Shown: in pieces, positions 19,646-28,505 of the stretch
How positions within the stretch are numbered: the first letter of the stretch is position 1
How the letters are laid out: each line of letters begins with the position of its first letter
Assembly (NCBI RefSeq): GCF_022803015.1
Contig: NZ_JAFKON010000001.1
Location: forward strand, 620,001-684,000
Direction: 5' to 3'
Length of the DNA stretch: 64,000 nucleotides
DNA from: Arthrobacter humicola
Lineage (GTDB): Bacteria > Actinomycetota > Actinomycetes > Actinomycetales > Micrococcaceae
Position numbers and translations under genes: made by a program
Notes under the pieces: generated by a model
Database searches by the model: none
What the model saw: the letters and a program-made list of their open reading frames with translations, nothing else
Told to the model about the DNA's origin: nothing

Positions 19646-20380
19646 ATGGAACACCTTCGGGCGGCCCTCCTGCGGGACCGCGCATCCGACGCCGTCGAGG
19701 AAATGGACCTGCCGGGCTGCGACCCCGGCCGCCTGGAGCGCACGTATGCCCAGTTTGCGCTCGTCAACCGTGCCGTCGCCGGCTGGCGCGGCATCTACCG
19801 GTCCCGGATCAGGCCCCGGCTGTCCACTGCTTCCGCCACCTCCCTGCTGGATATCGGGTGCGGCGGGGGCGACGTTTCCGTGCTGTTGGCCCGGTGGGCG
19901 GCCCGGGACGGACTGCGTCTCGAGGTCACCGCTATTGACCCGGATCCGCGGGCGATCCTGTTCGCCCGCGCCCGCCACGCGACGGCGGACGTGACGTTCC
20001 GCCAGGCGGCCAGCGCGGAGCTGCTCGAAGAGGGCAACCGGTACGACCTCGTGGTGTCCAACCATGTCCTGCACCACCTTGACGGGCTGGAAGAGTTTCT
20101 CGCCGAGTCGGCCCGGTTGTCCCGCGGCACGGTGGTCCACAACGACATCCGCCGCAGCCCCGCCGCCTACGCGCTGTTCTCTGCCGGCTCCTGGGTGCTC
20201 ACCGGCTCCTACATCCGGCGGGACGGGCTGACCTCCATCCGCCGAAGCTACACCGCCGCGGAGCTGACCGCCGCCGCTCCCCCGGGCTGGACCGTCGCCC
20301 GCCACGCCCCCTTCCGGAACCTGCTGCTGCACGGCACTCCCGACGGCCTCTACCAGTCAGGGCCCGGTGCCAGTGGCTGA
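19646..20380 (+). CDS. Class I SAM-dependent methyltransferase
   Basis: A 244-residue Rossmann-fold methyltransferase. Motif I is LLDIGCGGGD (about residues 68-77); the acidic motif II residue is in TAIDPDP; motif IV is DLVVSNHVLHHL. It begins 38 bases after the polyketide synthase and overlaps the next gene by 14 bp, so it should modify the polyketide product, by O- or C-methylation of a resorcinol or quinol. The srs-type methyltransferase in Streptomyces may be of another family, so this is analogy and not proven orthology. Confidence 0.87.
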   Translation: MEHLRAALLRDRASDAVEEMDLPGCDPGRLERTYAQFALVNRAVAGWRGIYRSRIRPRLSTASATSLLDIGCGGGDVSVLLARWAARDGLRLEVTAIDPDPRAILFARARHATADVTFRQAASAELLEEGNRYDLVVSNHVLHHLDGLEEFLAESARLSRGTVVHNDIRRSPAAYALFSAGSWVLTGSYIRRDGLTSIRRSYTAAELTAAAPPGWTVARHAPFRNLLLHGTPDGLYQSGPGASG

Positions 20381-21566
20381 GGTTCTGATCATCGGTGCCG
20401 GTCCGGTGGGGCTGTTCATGGCCGCGCTGCTGCTGCAGGACGGCGTGGATGTTCAGGTCCTGGAACAGCGGGGCGCACCGGAGCCGCAGTCGCGCGCCAT
20501 CGGCATCCATCCGCCGGCGCTGGCCGCGCTCGCGGGAACCGGAGTTGCCGAGGCCATGATTGCCGAGGGGGTCCAGATCCGCCGAGGTATGGCAATGGCC
20601 GGCGGAAAATGCCTCGCCCGGATGTCCTTTGCCGGCGTCTCGGACCGCTTTCCGTTCGTCCTGTCCCTGCCCCAGGCCCGTACTGAGGCGCACCTGGAAC
20701 GGCGGGTCAACGAGCTCGGCGACGGCGCCCTGCACCGCGGCGTCCGCCTCACCGGACTGTCCGACGACGGCGGCCGGGTCAGCGTGGAAGCCGACTCCAA
20801 GAGTGGCACCCTGCGCTATTCGGCGCCGCTGGTCATTGCCGCCGACGGCGTGCGTTCCACGGTGCGGGCGCTGCAGGGCGCCGACGTGCGCGTGAAAGAG
20901 TACCCGGACAGTTACCTGATGGGTGACTTCGCGGACGGCACCGGGTTCGGTCCGGACGCGGCACTGTTCCTCTCCGGCGCCGGCATCGTGGAGTCGTTCC
21001 CCTTGCCCGGCCAGCTCCGCCGCTGGGTGGTCCGGCTGGGTACCGGCGACGCCCCGGCCGGCGGACCAGCAGCCGGCGGACCAGCAGCCGGCGGACCCGC
21101 AGCCGGCGCTCCCGGCGTCGACGCCCGGTGGCTCATGGGCTGCGTGCGCGAACGGACGGGGCTCGCCATCGACGCCGGGACCAACAGCATGCTCAGCCGC
21201 TTCGGCGTCCGCACGCGCCTGGTCCCCCGGATGGTGGCCGGCCGGGTGGTGATGATCGGGGATGCGGCCCACGAGGTGAGCCCCATCGGCGGGCAGGGCA
21301 TGAACCTCGGCTGGCTGGATGCGGCGGCGTTGGCACCGATCGTCTCGGCGGCCGTGCGCGGCCAGGATGTCGCGGATCGCCTCCGGACCTTTGAGCGGAC
21401 CCGGTTGCGGGCGGCGGCGAGGGCCGCACGCCAGGCGGAAATAAACATGGCCCTGGGCCGGCCCCTCACGGACCGACTCCTGGCGCTGCGGAACCGTGGC
21501 ATCGCAGGCGTCGCCGCGGTTCCGCCGGTGAATTCCCTGATCGCCCGCCGTTTCACGATGCATTAG
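20367..21566 (+). CDS. FAD-dependent monooxygenase (phenol hydroxylase type), polyketide tailoring
   Basis: A 399-residue class A flavin monooxygenase: FAD motif IIGAGPVGLF near the N-terminus, DG motif AADGVRS (about residue 157), GD motif VVMIGDAAHEVSPIGGQGMN. GTG start overlapping the methyltransferase by 14 bp; GTG at 20373 is equally possible. Likely hydroxylates the resorcinol ring on the way to a quinone. An Ala-Gly-Gly-Pro repeat encoded at 21060-21104 interrupts the substrate domain at about residue 232 and is absent from typical family members. Confidence 0.87.
   Translation: MPVAEVLIIGAGPVGLFMAALLLQDGVDVQVLEQRGAPEPQSRAIGIHPPALAALAGTGVAEAMIAEGVQIRRGMAMAGGKCLARMSFAGVSDRFPFVLSLPQARTEAHLERRVNELGDGALHRGVRLTGLSDDGGRVSVEADSKSGTLRYSAPLVIAADGVRSTVRALQGADVRVKEYPDSYLMGDFADGTGFGPDAALFLSGAGIVESFPLPGQLRRWVVRLGTGDAPAGGPAAGGPAAGGPAAGAPGVDARWLMGCVRERTGLAIDAGTNSMLSRFGVRTRLVPRMVAGRVVMIGDAAHEVSPIGGQGMNLGWLDAAALAPIVSAAVRGQDVADRLRTFERTRLRAAARAARQAEINMALGRPLTDRLLALRNRGIAGVAAVPPVNSLIARRFTMH
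21060..21104 (+). repeat. Three in-frame 15-bp tandem repeats inside the flavin monooxygenase
   Basis: Unit GGCGGACCAGCAGCC repeated three times head to tail, the third with one change (CCC for CCA). Each adds the same five residues, giving a GGPAA repeat. Copy number could change by slippage without breaking the frame. Confidence 0.9.
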
Positions 21567-21608
21567 GCAGCGCATTGGTACGGGTTTGCCCCGGAATAGA
21601 CTGTGCGC

Positions 21609-22574
21609 ATGGACGGACTTCCCGTGATGCGCGGCGCCGCATCGTATTGGGTGTTGCGGGCAGTGGCCGCCACGGTGCTGCTCGGCGCGGCGGCGGCATG
21701 CAGCTCCGGAACCGCCGGCGGCACCGCCTCCCCGGCAAGCACGACGGCGTCGGCGACCCCGATCCCCACAGGCCCCGTGACCGCGGAAATCAGCCAGTTC
21801 CGCGACAACTACAGCAAGCAAATCATCGAAATCCAGCTCACGAACACCACCGGCCATGCCCTGACGGTCCTCGGCGCGGAACTGACCAGCCCTCTCTTCG
21901 CAGCCCCGATCATCTGGTCCGCCCGCACCGGCGGGATCGAGCTTCCGCCCGGACAGCCCAAGAGCCTGCCGGCGCCGCTGCCCGCCCCGGATTGCGGCAG
22001 CCCGGCCGGCCCGGCAGCCGGACCGGGAGCCACCTCCGGGGCTGCGGGCGACGCCCAGGTATCCCTGCGGCTGGCCACGCCGGAAGGTGCCGTGCCGGTC
22101 CCGGCCATGGCCCCGGCAACAGACCCGTTCGGCGTCCTCGCGCGGAACAATTCGGAGCTGTGCCTGGCCCGGGAAGCCTCGGCCGTCGCCACGATCGCGC
22201 TGGATCCCGAGCTCGAGGTCGCCGCGGACGGTCAGACCGCCGTCGTTCGTCTGCTGCTGCAACCGCGCGCCGCCGGCGGCGGCGGTGAACTGGTGATAGA
22301 CCGGATCGAGGAAACCACGCTGCTGGCGGAGGCCTCACAAGCCCCGTGGCCCCGGTCGGTGACGGTCCGCGCCGGCGGTGCCCCGGCCCAAGTGCGCCTC
22401 GGCATCAGGCCCTCCCGCTGCGATCCCCATGCAGTGGCCGAAGACAAAGTGGGCACACTCCTTCCCCTGCAGGTCAGGGTGGCGGGCCGCGAAGGAATTG
22501 TGAAGATCGACGCCGGCAGCCAACTTCGCGCCCGCATCTACGACTTTGTTACAAAGGCGTGCGGGCGCCAGTAG
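21609..22574 (+). CDS. Secreted or membrane-anchored protein of unknown function
   Basis: About 321 residues. The N-terminus has a hydrophobic signal (YWVLRAVAATVLLGAAAACS) ending at a cysteine; the lipobox is weak because Ala replaces the usual Leu at -3, so a lipoprotein is likely but not certain. A Thr/Ser/Ala-rich linker follows, then a beta-rich region with no recognised family. GTG at 21603 is an alternative start. It ends 9 bases before the deformylase, so the two may be co-transcribed. I do not recognise its function. Confidence 0.75.
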   Translation: MDGLPVMRGAASYWVLRAVAATVLLGAAAACSSGTAGGTASPASTTASATPIPTGPVTAEISQFRDNYSKQIIEIQLTNTTGHALTVLGAELTSPLFAAPIIWSARTGGIELPPGQPKSLPAPLPAPDCGSPAGPAAGPGATSGAAGDAQVSLRLATPEGAVPVPAMAPATDPFGVLARNNSELCLAREASAVATIALDPELEVAADGQTAVVRLLLQPRAAGGGGELVIDRIEETTLLAEASQAPWPRSVTVRAGGAPAQVRLGIRPSRCDPHAVAEDKVGTLLPLQVRVAGREGIVKIDAGSQLRARIYDFVTKACGRQ

Positions 22575-22583
22575 TGTGGGGGC

Positions 22584-23255
22584 ATGCCCTTTGACGCCAG
22601 GCCCACTGACTACAGCGCCGCCCGGATGAGCGAGACCGTCCAGGAGATCCTGAGCGCCGGCATCCTCCCGCCGATTGTCCAGGCCGGACACCCGGTGCTC
22701 CGGCACGTGGCGGCGCCGTACGATGGCCAGTTGACTGATGCCGACCTCGGGCACCTCATCGACCTCATGCGCAGCGTGATGCACAAGGCCCCAGGCGTGG
22801 GCCTGGCGGCCCCGCAGCTGGGGATTCCGCTGCAGATCGCTGTCCTGGAGGACCAGTTCGACGTCGATCCCGACGTCGCTGCCGTCCGCGGGCGGGAGGC
22901 GCTGCCGTTCTTTGCCATGCTGAACCCGAGCTATCGTCCCCTGGGCGCGAAGTCCGCGGCGTTCTACGAAGGCTGCCTCTCCATTGGCGGCCTGCAGGCG
23001 GCGGTCGTGCGGCCGGAATCAGTCCAGCTCGATTTCACGGCGCCGGACGGCACGAAACTCCAGCAGACTTTCTCCGGCTGGCAGGCCCGGATTGTCCAGC
23101 ATGAAACCGACCACCTCCAAGGGATCCTCTTCCTGGACCGGGCCGAGCTGCGCTCCATCAGCAACAATGCCGAATACTCCGCCCGCTGGGCCCAGCCGGA
23201 CATCAGCCGCGCCCGGCAGGAACTCGGGTTCCTGCCGGACCCGGCCGCGGACTAA
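22584..23255 (+). CDS. def: Peptide deformylase
   Basis: A 223-residue metalloenzyme that removes the formyl group from the initiator Met of new proteins. All three motifs are present: GVGLAAPQ (71-78), EGCLS (129-133, metal ligand Cys131) and HETDH (173-177, two His ligands and catalytic Glu174). An N-terminal extension of about 30 residues and a C-terminal helix tail are normal for actinobacterial copies. It lies convergent with the S9 peptidase, the two stop codons separated by a repeat of GGGCCA. Confidence 0.95.
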   Translation: MPFDARPTDYSAARMSETVQEILSAGILPPIVQAGHPVLRHVAAPYDGQLTDADLGHLIDLMRSVMHKAPGVGLAAPQLGIPLQIAVLEDQFDVDPDVAAVRGREALPFFAMLNPSYRPLGAKSAAFYEGCLSIGGLQAAVVRPESVQLDFTAPDGTKLQQTFSGWQARIVQHETDHLQGILFLDRAELRSISNNAEYSARWAQPDISRARQELGFLPDPAAD

Positions 23256-23261
23256 GCCTGC

Positions 23262-23288
23262 GGGCCAGGGCCAGGGCCAGGGCTAGGG
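23262..23288. repeat. GGGCCA hexamer repeat between convergent stop codons
   Basis: Three GGGCCA units followed by a GGGCTA variant and a final GGG. It fills the 27-bp gap between the deformylase and S9 peptidase stops and supplies the peptidase stop codon. No terminator hairpin is seen here. Confidence 0.7.
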
Positions 23289-25352
23289 CTGCGGCGCCGG
23301 ATTCGATGCGGACGGCAGGTAGCGGGCCCACCACTTCAGGATTTCATCGAACCGCTGCTTCCGGTGGTGCGGCGTGCCGGAGCGGGACAGCTCATGGTTC
23401 TCGCCGGGGAAGACCAGGAATCCGGTCTCGACCCCCTGTTGCTTGAGGGCGGTGAAGTACCGCTGGCCCTGCTCCACGGGACACCGGAGGTCCTCCTCGC
23501 TGTGGATCACCAGCGACGGCGTCCGTACGTGCTGCACGCGCGCCATGGGACTCTGGGCCGCCATTTGCTCCGCCGCCGGGCCGGTGTATTCGCCACCGAA
23601 GAACCAGCCGATGTCGGACGAACCGGTGAAGCTCACGGGGTCCAGGAAACCACGCTCGACTATGGCGGCCCGGAAACGGTGGTCGTGGCTGATGGTCCAC
23701 GCCGTCAGGTAGCCGCCGTAGGATCCGCCCATGATGCCGACATTGGCGGCGTCCAGATCCTCGAACTTCCCCACAGCCCCGTCCAGGAACGCCAGGACGT
23801 CCTGCATGTCCACGGTTCCCATCCGCTCCTTGATGGACCGGCCATGTGCCTGGCCGTAACCGGCCGAACCCCGCGGATTGCACATCAGCACGGCGTAACC
23901 GGCCCCGGCATAGACCTGCGCTTCGTCGAACAACGCCACCCCGAACTGGGCAAACGGGCCACCATGGATGTTCAGCAGCACCGGGTGCGGTCCCGGGCCC
24001 GCAGGCTTCACGAGCCAGCCGTGGACCGGGTACCCGTCGGCCGAGGCCAATGTCAGTTCCTGCGGCTCGCTGATCCCCGCCACGCTCCGCAGCTGGGCGG
24101 AGAAGTCCGTCAGGCGGCGCACCTGCCCGCGCTCGAGCACGGCAACATCACCGGCCGTCGTCGAATCGCTGAAACTCACCACGAGCGTTCCGCCACCCTC
24201 CGCGGCGCCGGTCACCACCCGGTTGCCTTCCAGGAGGACGGTGTGGCCGCCCGTCGCAACGAATTCGTGCAGCTCCACGGTTCCCCGCGCATTGTTCAGC
24301 ACCATGGCGCCCGCGCCGCCGCGCAGCTCCAGCCGGCTGCCGCCGGACAGGTCCAGCGCCTCGGCATCGCTGAGCGCCGTGGCGTGTCCGCCGGCGGCAG
24401 GCATCGCATAGAGGGCGGTGTTCCTGGCCACGAAGTCCAGCCCGGATGCGCCCAGGTCCTGGGCCAGGAAGAAGAGCCACTGCCCATCGGCGGATTGGCG
24501 CACGGCGCTGATGCTCTGCCGTCCGGCGTTGGCCGGCACCACGGCCTGCGGCTGCCCTCCGGTAACAGGCAGCGCGTAGATTCCGCTGACGAGGTCAGTG
24601 TCCCGCCCATCGTGCAGGGCTGCGGTGAAGAAGATGGTGCCGCCGTCGGCGCTGAAGCCGGCGCCGTTGTGGTCCGCTGGTGCGGTGGTGAGTTGTTTGG
24701 CGGCCGGCAGCAGCCCGGCAGCATTCTCCGCGGGATCGGCCGCGGTGCCGAGGGCCTTCAGGGCGCGTCCGGCCGGCGCCACCTTCGGTTCGGCGTCAAG
24801 CTGCGGCACCTCGAGGATGAACAGCTGAAGCGGCTTGTCAGCGGTGTAGCCAACACCGTTCATCCGGTACTGGAAATCCGTGATCAGCCGGGCGTCCTCG
24901 CTGCCCGCACTCACGCCGTCGACGCTGCCATACCGGCCCTCGTCAGGCGTCCTGGCGCTGAAGAGAATGCTGCGGGAATCAGGCGACCACGTGAAGGAGC
25001 TGACCCCCAGTGGGGCCTCCGTCAACAGCTGGGGTTCGCCGCCGGCGGCTTCCACCACGAACAGCTGCGGCTTTCCGTCCGCTGCCGCACGCAGGAACCC
25101 AAGGGCACGGCCGTCTGGTGAAAAGTCCGGTGCCGTGTCGCGGAAGCCCCGGGTCAGCCGGCGTGGCCTCTGGTCCGGGTCGTTGAAGTCCGGGTGGGTC
25201 AGGTCCTGACCCAGGGGCACGGTCCACAGCTGGCCCACGTAGGCATCGGCATCGAAGTCCGGGCGGAGCACGGAGACCACGGCGCGGGAAGCGTCGGGGT
25301 GCACGGCAGGGGCGGACACGGAATTGAGCAGCGGAAGATGTTCAGATTTCAC
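23283..25352 (-). CDS. S9 family peptidase (acylaminoacyl-peptidase/prolyl oligopeptidase type)
   Basis: A 689-residue cytoplasmic serine peptidase: an N-terminal beta-propeller of WD40-like repeats (for example FSPDGRALGF, WSPDSRSILF, FSADGGTIFF) that gates access, and a C-terminal alpha/beta-hydrolase domain. The triad is Ser in GGSYGGYLTAW, Asp in HSEEDLRCPV and His in PGENHELSR. GTG at 25352 is the preferred start, since the frame extension to 25580 lies in low-complexity sequence and crosses the divergent gene. It probably degrades oligopeptides. Confidence 0.9.
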   Translation of the reverse strand: MKSEHLPLLNSVSAPAVHPDASRAVVSVLRPDFDADAYVGQLWTVPLGQDLTHPDFNDPDQRPRRLTRGFRDTAPDFSPDGRALGFLRAAADGKPQLFVVEAAGGEPQLLTEAPLGVSSFTWSPDSRSILFSARTPDEGRYGSVDGVSAGSEDARLITDFQYRMNGVGYTADKPLQLFILEVPQLDAEPKVAPAGRALKALGTAADPAENAAGLLPAAKQLTTAPADHNGAGFSADGGTIFFTAALHDGRDTDLVSGIYALPVTGGQPQAVVPANAGRQSISAVRQSADGQWLFFLAQDLGASGLDFVARNTALYAMPAAGGHATALSDAEALDLSGGSRLELRGGAGAMVLNNARGTVELHEFVATGGHTVLLEGNRVVTGAAEGGGTLVVSFSDSTTAGDVAVLERGQVRRLTDFSAQLRSVAGISEPQELTLASADGYPVHGWLVKPAGPGPHPVLLNIHGGPFAQFGVALFDEAQVYAGAGYAVLMCNPRGSAGYGQAHGRSIKERMGTVDMQDVLAFLDGAVGKFEDLDAANVGIMGGSYGGYLTAWTISHDHRFRAAIVERGFLDPVSFTGSSDIGWFFGGEYTGPAAEQMAAQSPMARVQHVRTPSLVIHSEEDLRCPVEQGQRYFTALKQQGVETGFLVFPGENHELSRSGTPHHRKQRFDEILKWWARYLPSASNPAPQP

Positions 25353-25506
25353 GATTGCGAGCCTAGCCCGTGGCGCGCCCGCTGTGAAACACCTCACGTT
25401 GCGCCGGTGCGGCGAGGCGCGCCGCGGTGTGCCCGGTGCGCGGCGCCCCTGTAGCCAGTGCCCCGGCCGCGCGGCGGGCCGGGGATCCGCGCATAGGATG
25501 AAAACT

Positions 25507-26370
25507 ATGCCCGCCGCCGATCTCCCCCTCCTGTGCCCGGTGTGCCGCCAGGGCCTCCGCTTCACTGGCGGCGCCCGCACCTTGGTGTGCGGAGCCGGAC
25601 ACAGCTTTGACGCGGCCAGGCAGGGCTACTTCAACTTCTTGGTCGGCAAGGGGACGGTTTTTGAAGCCGACAGCGCAGACATGGTGGCGGCCCGCTTCGA
25701 CTTCCTCTCCGCGGGGCATTACCAGCCGCTGGCCGATGCCGTGGCCGGGCTCGCCACACCGGCGCTCCGGGAAGCCCCCGCCGGCCGGCCCCTCGTGCTC
25801 GACGCCGGGACGGGCACCGGCCACTACCTCAGGGCCGTACTGGACCGGGCCGCGGACAGCGGTCCTGCCGCGGCAATCGGCCTGGACATTTCCAAGTTCG
25901 CCCTGCGCCGCGCAGCGAGGCTGAACCCCGAGGCTTTGAACGTCGTCGGGGACGTCTGGCAGCCGTTGCCGGTCGCGGAGAACGCCGTCGACGTCGTCAC
26001 CGTGGTCTTTGCGCCGCGCAACGCGCCCGAGTTCGCCCGGGTTCTCCGCCCCGGCGGCCGCCTGGTCGTGGTCACACCGCGGCCCGGTCACCTGGCGGAG
26101 GTTGCCGGGCCGGCCGGGATGCTGGGGATCGAGCCGGCCAAGGACGAGCGGCTCGCCGCGTCCCTGGGCCAGCACTTCGCGCCCGTCGCAGCATCTGATC
26201 TGGACCTGGCACTGGCCCTTGGCCCGCGCGACGTCGCCAACCTGGCCTACATGGGACCGGCCGGCCACCACCTGGACCGCGCCGCACTGGCAGCCCTCGA
26301 ATCCGCGCTTCCGGAGCGGACCTCCGTCTCGGCCCGCTTCCGGATCAGCGTCTTTCAACCCATCCGCTGA
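25507..26370 (+). CDS. 23S rRNA (guanine-N1) methyltransferase, RlmA family
   Basis: A 287-residue SAM-dependent methyltransferase with the N-terminal zinc-binding knuckle of the RlmA family (CPVCRQG, then CGAGHSFD) followed by motif I LDAGTGTGHY. This family methylates G745 or G748 of 23S rRNA, and the type-II members give tylosin resistance. The motif YFNFLVGKG after the zinc knuckle is family-typical. AGGA lies eight bases before the ATG at 25507; ATG at 25498 is possible. Confidence 0.87.
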   Translation: MPAADLPLLCPVCRQGLRFTGGARTLVCGAGHSFDAARQGYFNFLVGKGTVFEADSADMVAARFDFLSAGHYQPLADAVAGLATPALREAPAGRPLVLDAGTGTGHYLRAVLDRAADSGPAAAIGLDISKFALRRAARLNPEALNVVGDVWQPLPVAENAVDVVTVVFAPRNAPEFARVLRPGGRLVVVTPRPGHLAEVAGPAGMLGIEPAKDERLAASLGQHFAPVAASDLDLALALGPRDVANLAYMGPAGHHLDRAALAALESALPERTSVSARFRISVFQPIR

Positions 26371-26603
26371 CCATTCCCGCTCCCGCCGGTTCGCGGGTGC
26401 CGTCCGGCATGCCCCGAAAACCACCCCCGGGAGGGGAACCGGGGCGGAAGGCCAGGCCGGGGAATCGACCCGCGAAATAACGACTTGGCCACTTTGGCCA
26501 TCAATTCCCTACCGCCGGTCCCAGCTATTGCCGTTCCGCTTAGGATGGAATCACAGTTACTGGGGACCTGTGCCTGCAGCTCCCGGAACTCAAGGGGGAA
26601 TTG

Positions 26604-27065
26604 ATGTCTGAATGGCTGATCGAGAATTGGTGGGCGTTGTGGCTCACGCTCTTTCTCCTGTTTGCCGTGGTCGAGATGATCACACTCGACCTGTTCTTCA
26701 TCATGCTCGGCGGCGGCGCCCTCGCCGGGCTGGTGGCGGACTTCGCCGGCGCCGATCCGTGGCTGCAGATTATCGCCTTCTGCGTGGTGTCCCTGCTCAT
26801 GATCGGCTTCGTCCGGCCGGTGGCCCTCAAGCATCTCCACCGGGGACCGGCGGATCAGCGCACCAACATTGAACGCCTCATCGGCGAATCCGCCGTCGTC
26901 ATGGAGGCTGTGAGCGAAAACGGCGGGCTCGTCAAGATTGGCGGGGACGTCTGGAGTGCGCGGTCCGAATCGGGAGTGCTGGCGCCCGGACAGCAGGCTG
27001 TGGTCAGTGCCATCGAAGGGGCCACCGCGATCGTGGCCCCGCAACCGGAATCCGCCGTCCAATAA
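26604..27065 (+). CDS. NfeD-like membrane protein
   Basis: A 153-residue protein with two or three membrane segments (about 8-75) and a C-terminal OB-fold domain (about 95-145, with GESAVVMEAV and GGDVWSARSE). NfeD proteins bind stomatin-like SPFH proteins, which is what the next gene encodes. AAGGGGG lies six bases before the ATG. The pair is thought to organise membrane microdomains or membrane-protein quality control. Confidence 0.9.
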   Translation: MSEWLIENWWALWLTLFLLFAVVEMITLDLFFIMLGGGALAGLVADFAGADPWLQIIAFCVVSLLMIGFVRPVALKHLHRGPADQRTNIERLIGESAVVMEAVSENGGLVKIGGDVWSARSESGVLAPGQQAVVSAIEGATAIVAPQPESAVQ

Positions 27066-27152
27066 GGGGCGCTGTCCGGCGGGCACTGCTGTCCGCCGGT
27101 GCGGCGCTGCCGGCGCGAGACTAAAACAAAACAACTGGGGAATAGGTGATGT

Positions 27153-28109
27153 ATGAATATCGCAGTCGCAATTGTGCTGCTGGTACTAATTGTGTTTGTA
27201 ATTATTGTGCTGGTCCGGTCAGTCCGGATCATTCCACAGGCCCGTGCCGGCGTCGTTGAACGGCTGGGTAAATACCAACGCACCCTGAATCCCGGACTTA
27301 CCCTGCTGATCCCGTTTGTGGACCGCTTGCTGCCATTGCTCGACCTGCGGGAGCAGGTGGTGTCCTTCCCGCCGCAGCCGGTCATCACCGAGGACAACCT
27401 GGTGGTCTCGATCGACACCGTGGTCTATTTCCAGGTCACGGACGCCCGGGCCGCCACCTACGAGATCGCCAACTACATCCAGGCAGTGGAACAGCTGACC
27501 ACCACCACCCTGCGCAACGTGGTTGGCGGCCTCAACCTGGAGGAAGCGCTCACCTCGCGCGACCAGATCAATGGCCAGCTCCGCGGCGTCCTGGACGAGG
27601 CGACCGGTCGCTGGGGCATCCGGGTCTCCCGGGTCGAGCTCAAGGCGATCGATCCGCCCCACTCGATCCAGGACTCGATGGAAAAGCAGATGCGGGCCGA
27701 ACGTGACCGCCGCGCCGCCATCCTGACGGCCGAGGGCACCAAGCAGTCCGCGATCCTCACCGCCGAAGGCCAGCGCCAGTCCTCCATCCTGAAGGCCGAA
27801 GGCGACGCGAAGGCGGCCATCCTGCGGGCCGACGGCGAGGCCCAGGCCATCCAGAAGGTCTTCGACGCGATCCACAAGGGCAACCCGGACCAGAAACTGC
27901 TGGCTTACCAGTACCTCCAGACCCTCCCGAAGATTGCCGAGGGATCCTCAAACAAGCTGTGGATCATTCCCAGCGAGGTTGGCGAGGCGCTCAAAGGGAT
28001 CGGCAGCGTACTGGGTGCAGGCGCGGTGCAGGAGCAGACGGCCTCAACGCCGGACGTGGCTCCGTACTCACCGCCCGCCGCAGCCGACGGCCAAGGGAAC
28101 CGGCCCTGA
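27153..28109 (+). CDS. Stomatin/SPFH-domain membrane protein (QmcA type)
   Basis: A 318-residue SPFH protein. One N-terminal membrane segment (residues 2-23) is followed by the SPFH domain (about 25-190, with RAGVVERLGKYQRTL and NPGL). A coiled-coil then carries repeated (A/S)ILxAEG units (AAILTAEG, SAILTAEG, SSILKAEG, AAILRADG), four in a row at 10-11-residue spacing. It forms large membrane-bound rings with its NfeD partner, encoded 87 bases upstream. The C-terminal 35 residues are Ala/Pro-rich. Confidence 0.92.
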   Translation: MNIAVAIVLLVLIVFVIIVLVRSVRIIPQARAGVVERLGKYQRTLNPGLTLLIPFVDRLLPLLDLREQVVSFPPQPVITEDNLVVSIDTVVYFQVTDARAATYEIANYIQAVEQLTTTTLRNVVGGLNLEEALTSRDQINGQLRGVLDEATGRWGIRVSRVELKAIDPPHSIQDSMEKQMRAERDRRAAILTAEGTKQSAILTAEGQRQSSILKAEGDAKAAILRADGEAQAIQKVFDAIHKGNPDQKLLAYQYLQTLPKIAEGSSNKLWIIPSEVGEALKGIGSVLGAGAVQEQTASTPDVAPYSPPAAADGQGNRP

Positions 28110-28505
28110 GCCTGCTCCCGCACTGGATCGGTCGGATCGGATAGCTCCGTCCTGGCCCCCGCGGACCGGCCATTTCGGCCGGCTGCGGGGGCCAGCCGGC
28201 TTAAGGCCGGACCGGTCGGGTACAGGATACGCAGTTCATGCCGCGGGGCTACTCGCTTTACCGCGCCCGCACCACTCCCGTATACTTGAATATTTGTCCG
28301 GTCAGTTCAGCCGTCCGGAACAAAAACGCTCCGCACAGCGTTGATTCCAATGACGTTCCAAAGAGTTTTGTCCACTGGTGACTGTCATCTGGCCGGGCCA
28401 CACCGGGCCAGTTACGGTACAGCGCGGTGCAACCAGAAGTCCGGCGCCTGACGGTCCCCGGACAACGCAGGGCTTGACCCTGCGAACCGAATAGAGGGAG
28501 AAAAG
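28110..28505 (+). promoter_or_regulatory. Non-coding leader and promoter region of rbpA, with a SigH/SigmaR-type promoter
   Basis: 396 bases without a gene. After the hairpin at 28152-28195, GGAAC at 28317-28321 is separated by 17 bases from CGTT at 28339-28342, a good match to the ECF SigH/SigmaR consensus (GGAAY, CGTT). A start near 28350 would give a leader of about 155 bases. SigmaR control of rbpA under thiol-oxidative stress is known in Streptomyces. A separate AT-rich patch (GTATACTTGAATATTTG, 28279-28295) could hold a housekeeping promoter. Confidence 0.6.
28152..28195. terminator. Hairpin terminator after the stomatin gene
   Basis: Outer arms CTGGCCCCCGC and GCGGGGGCCAG, with an inner pair CCGGCC/GGCCGG around an ATTTC loop; no T-run. 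It lies 43 bases after the stop codon. Confidence 0.65.

Noticed and set aside
21060..21104. Possible CRISPR-like repeats
   Set aside because: Units are adjacent without spacers, in frame and inside a coding gene.
23262..23288. GGGCCA repeats considered as iterons or an origin
   Set aside because: Only three full hexamer units in a 27-bp gap between convergent genes, with no replication gene or AT-rich unwinding region nearby.
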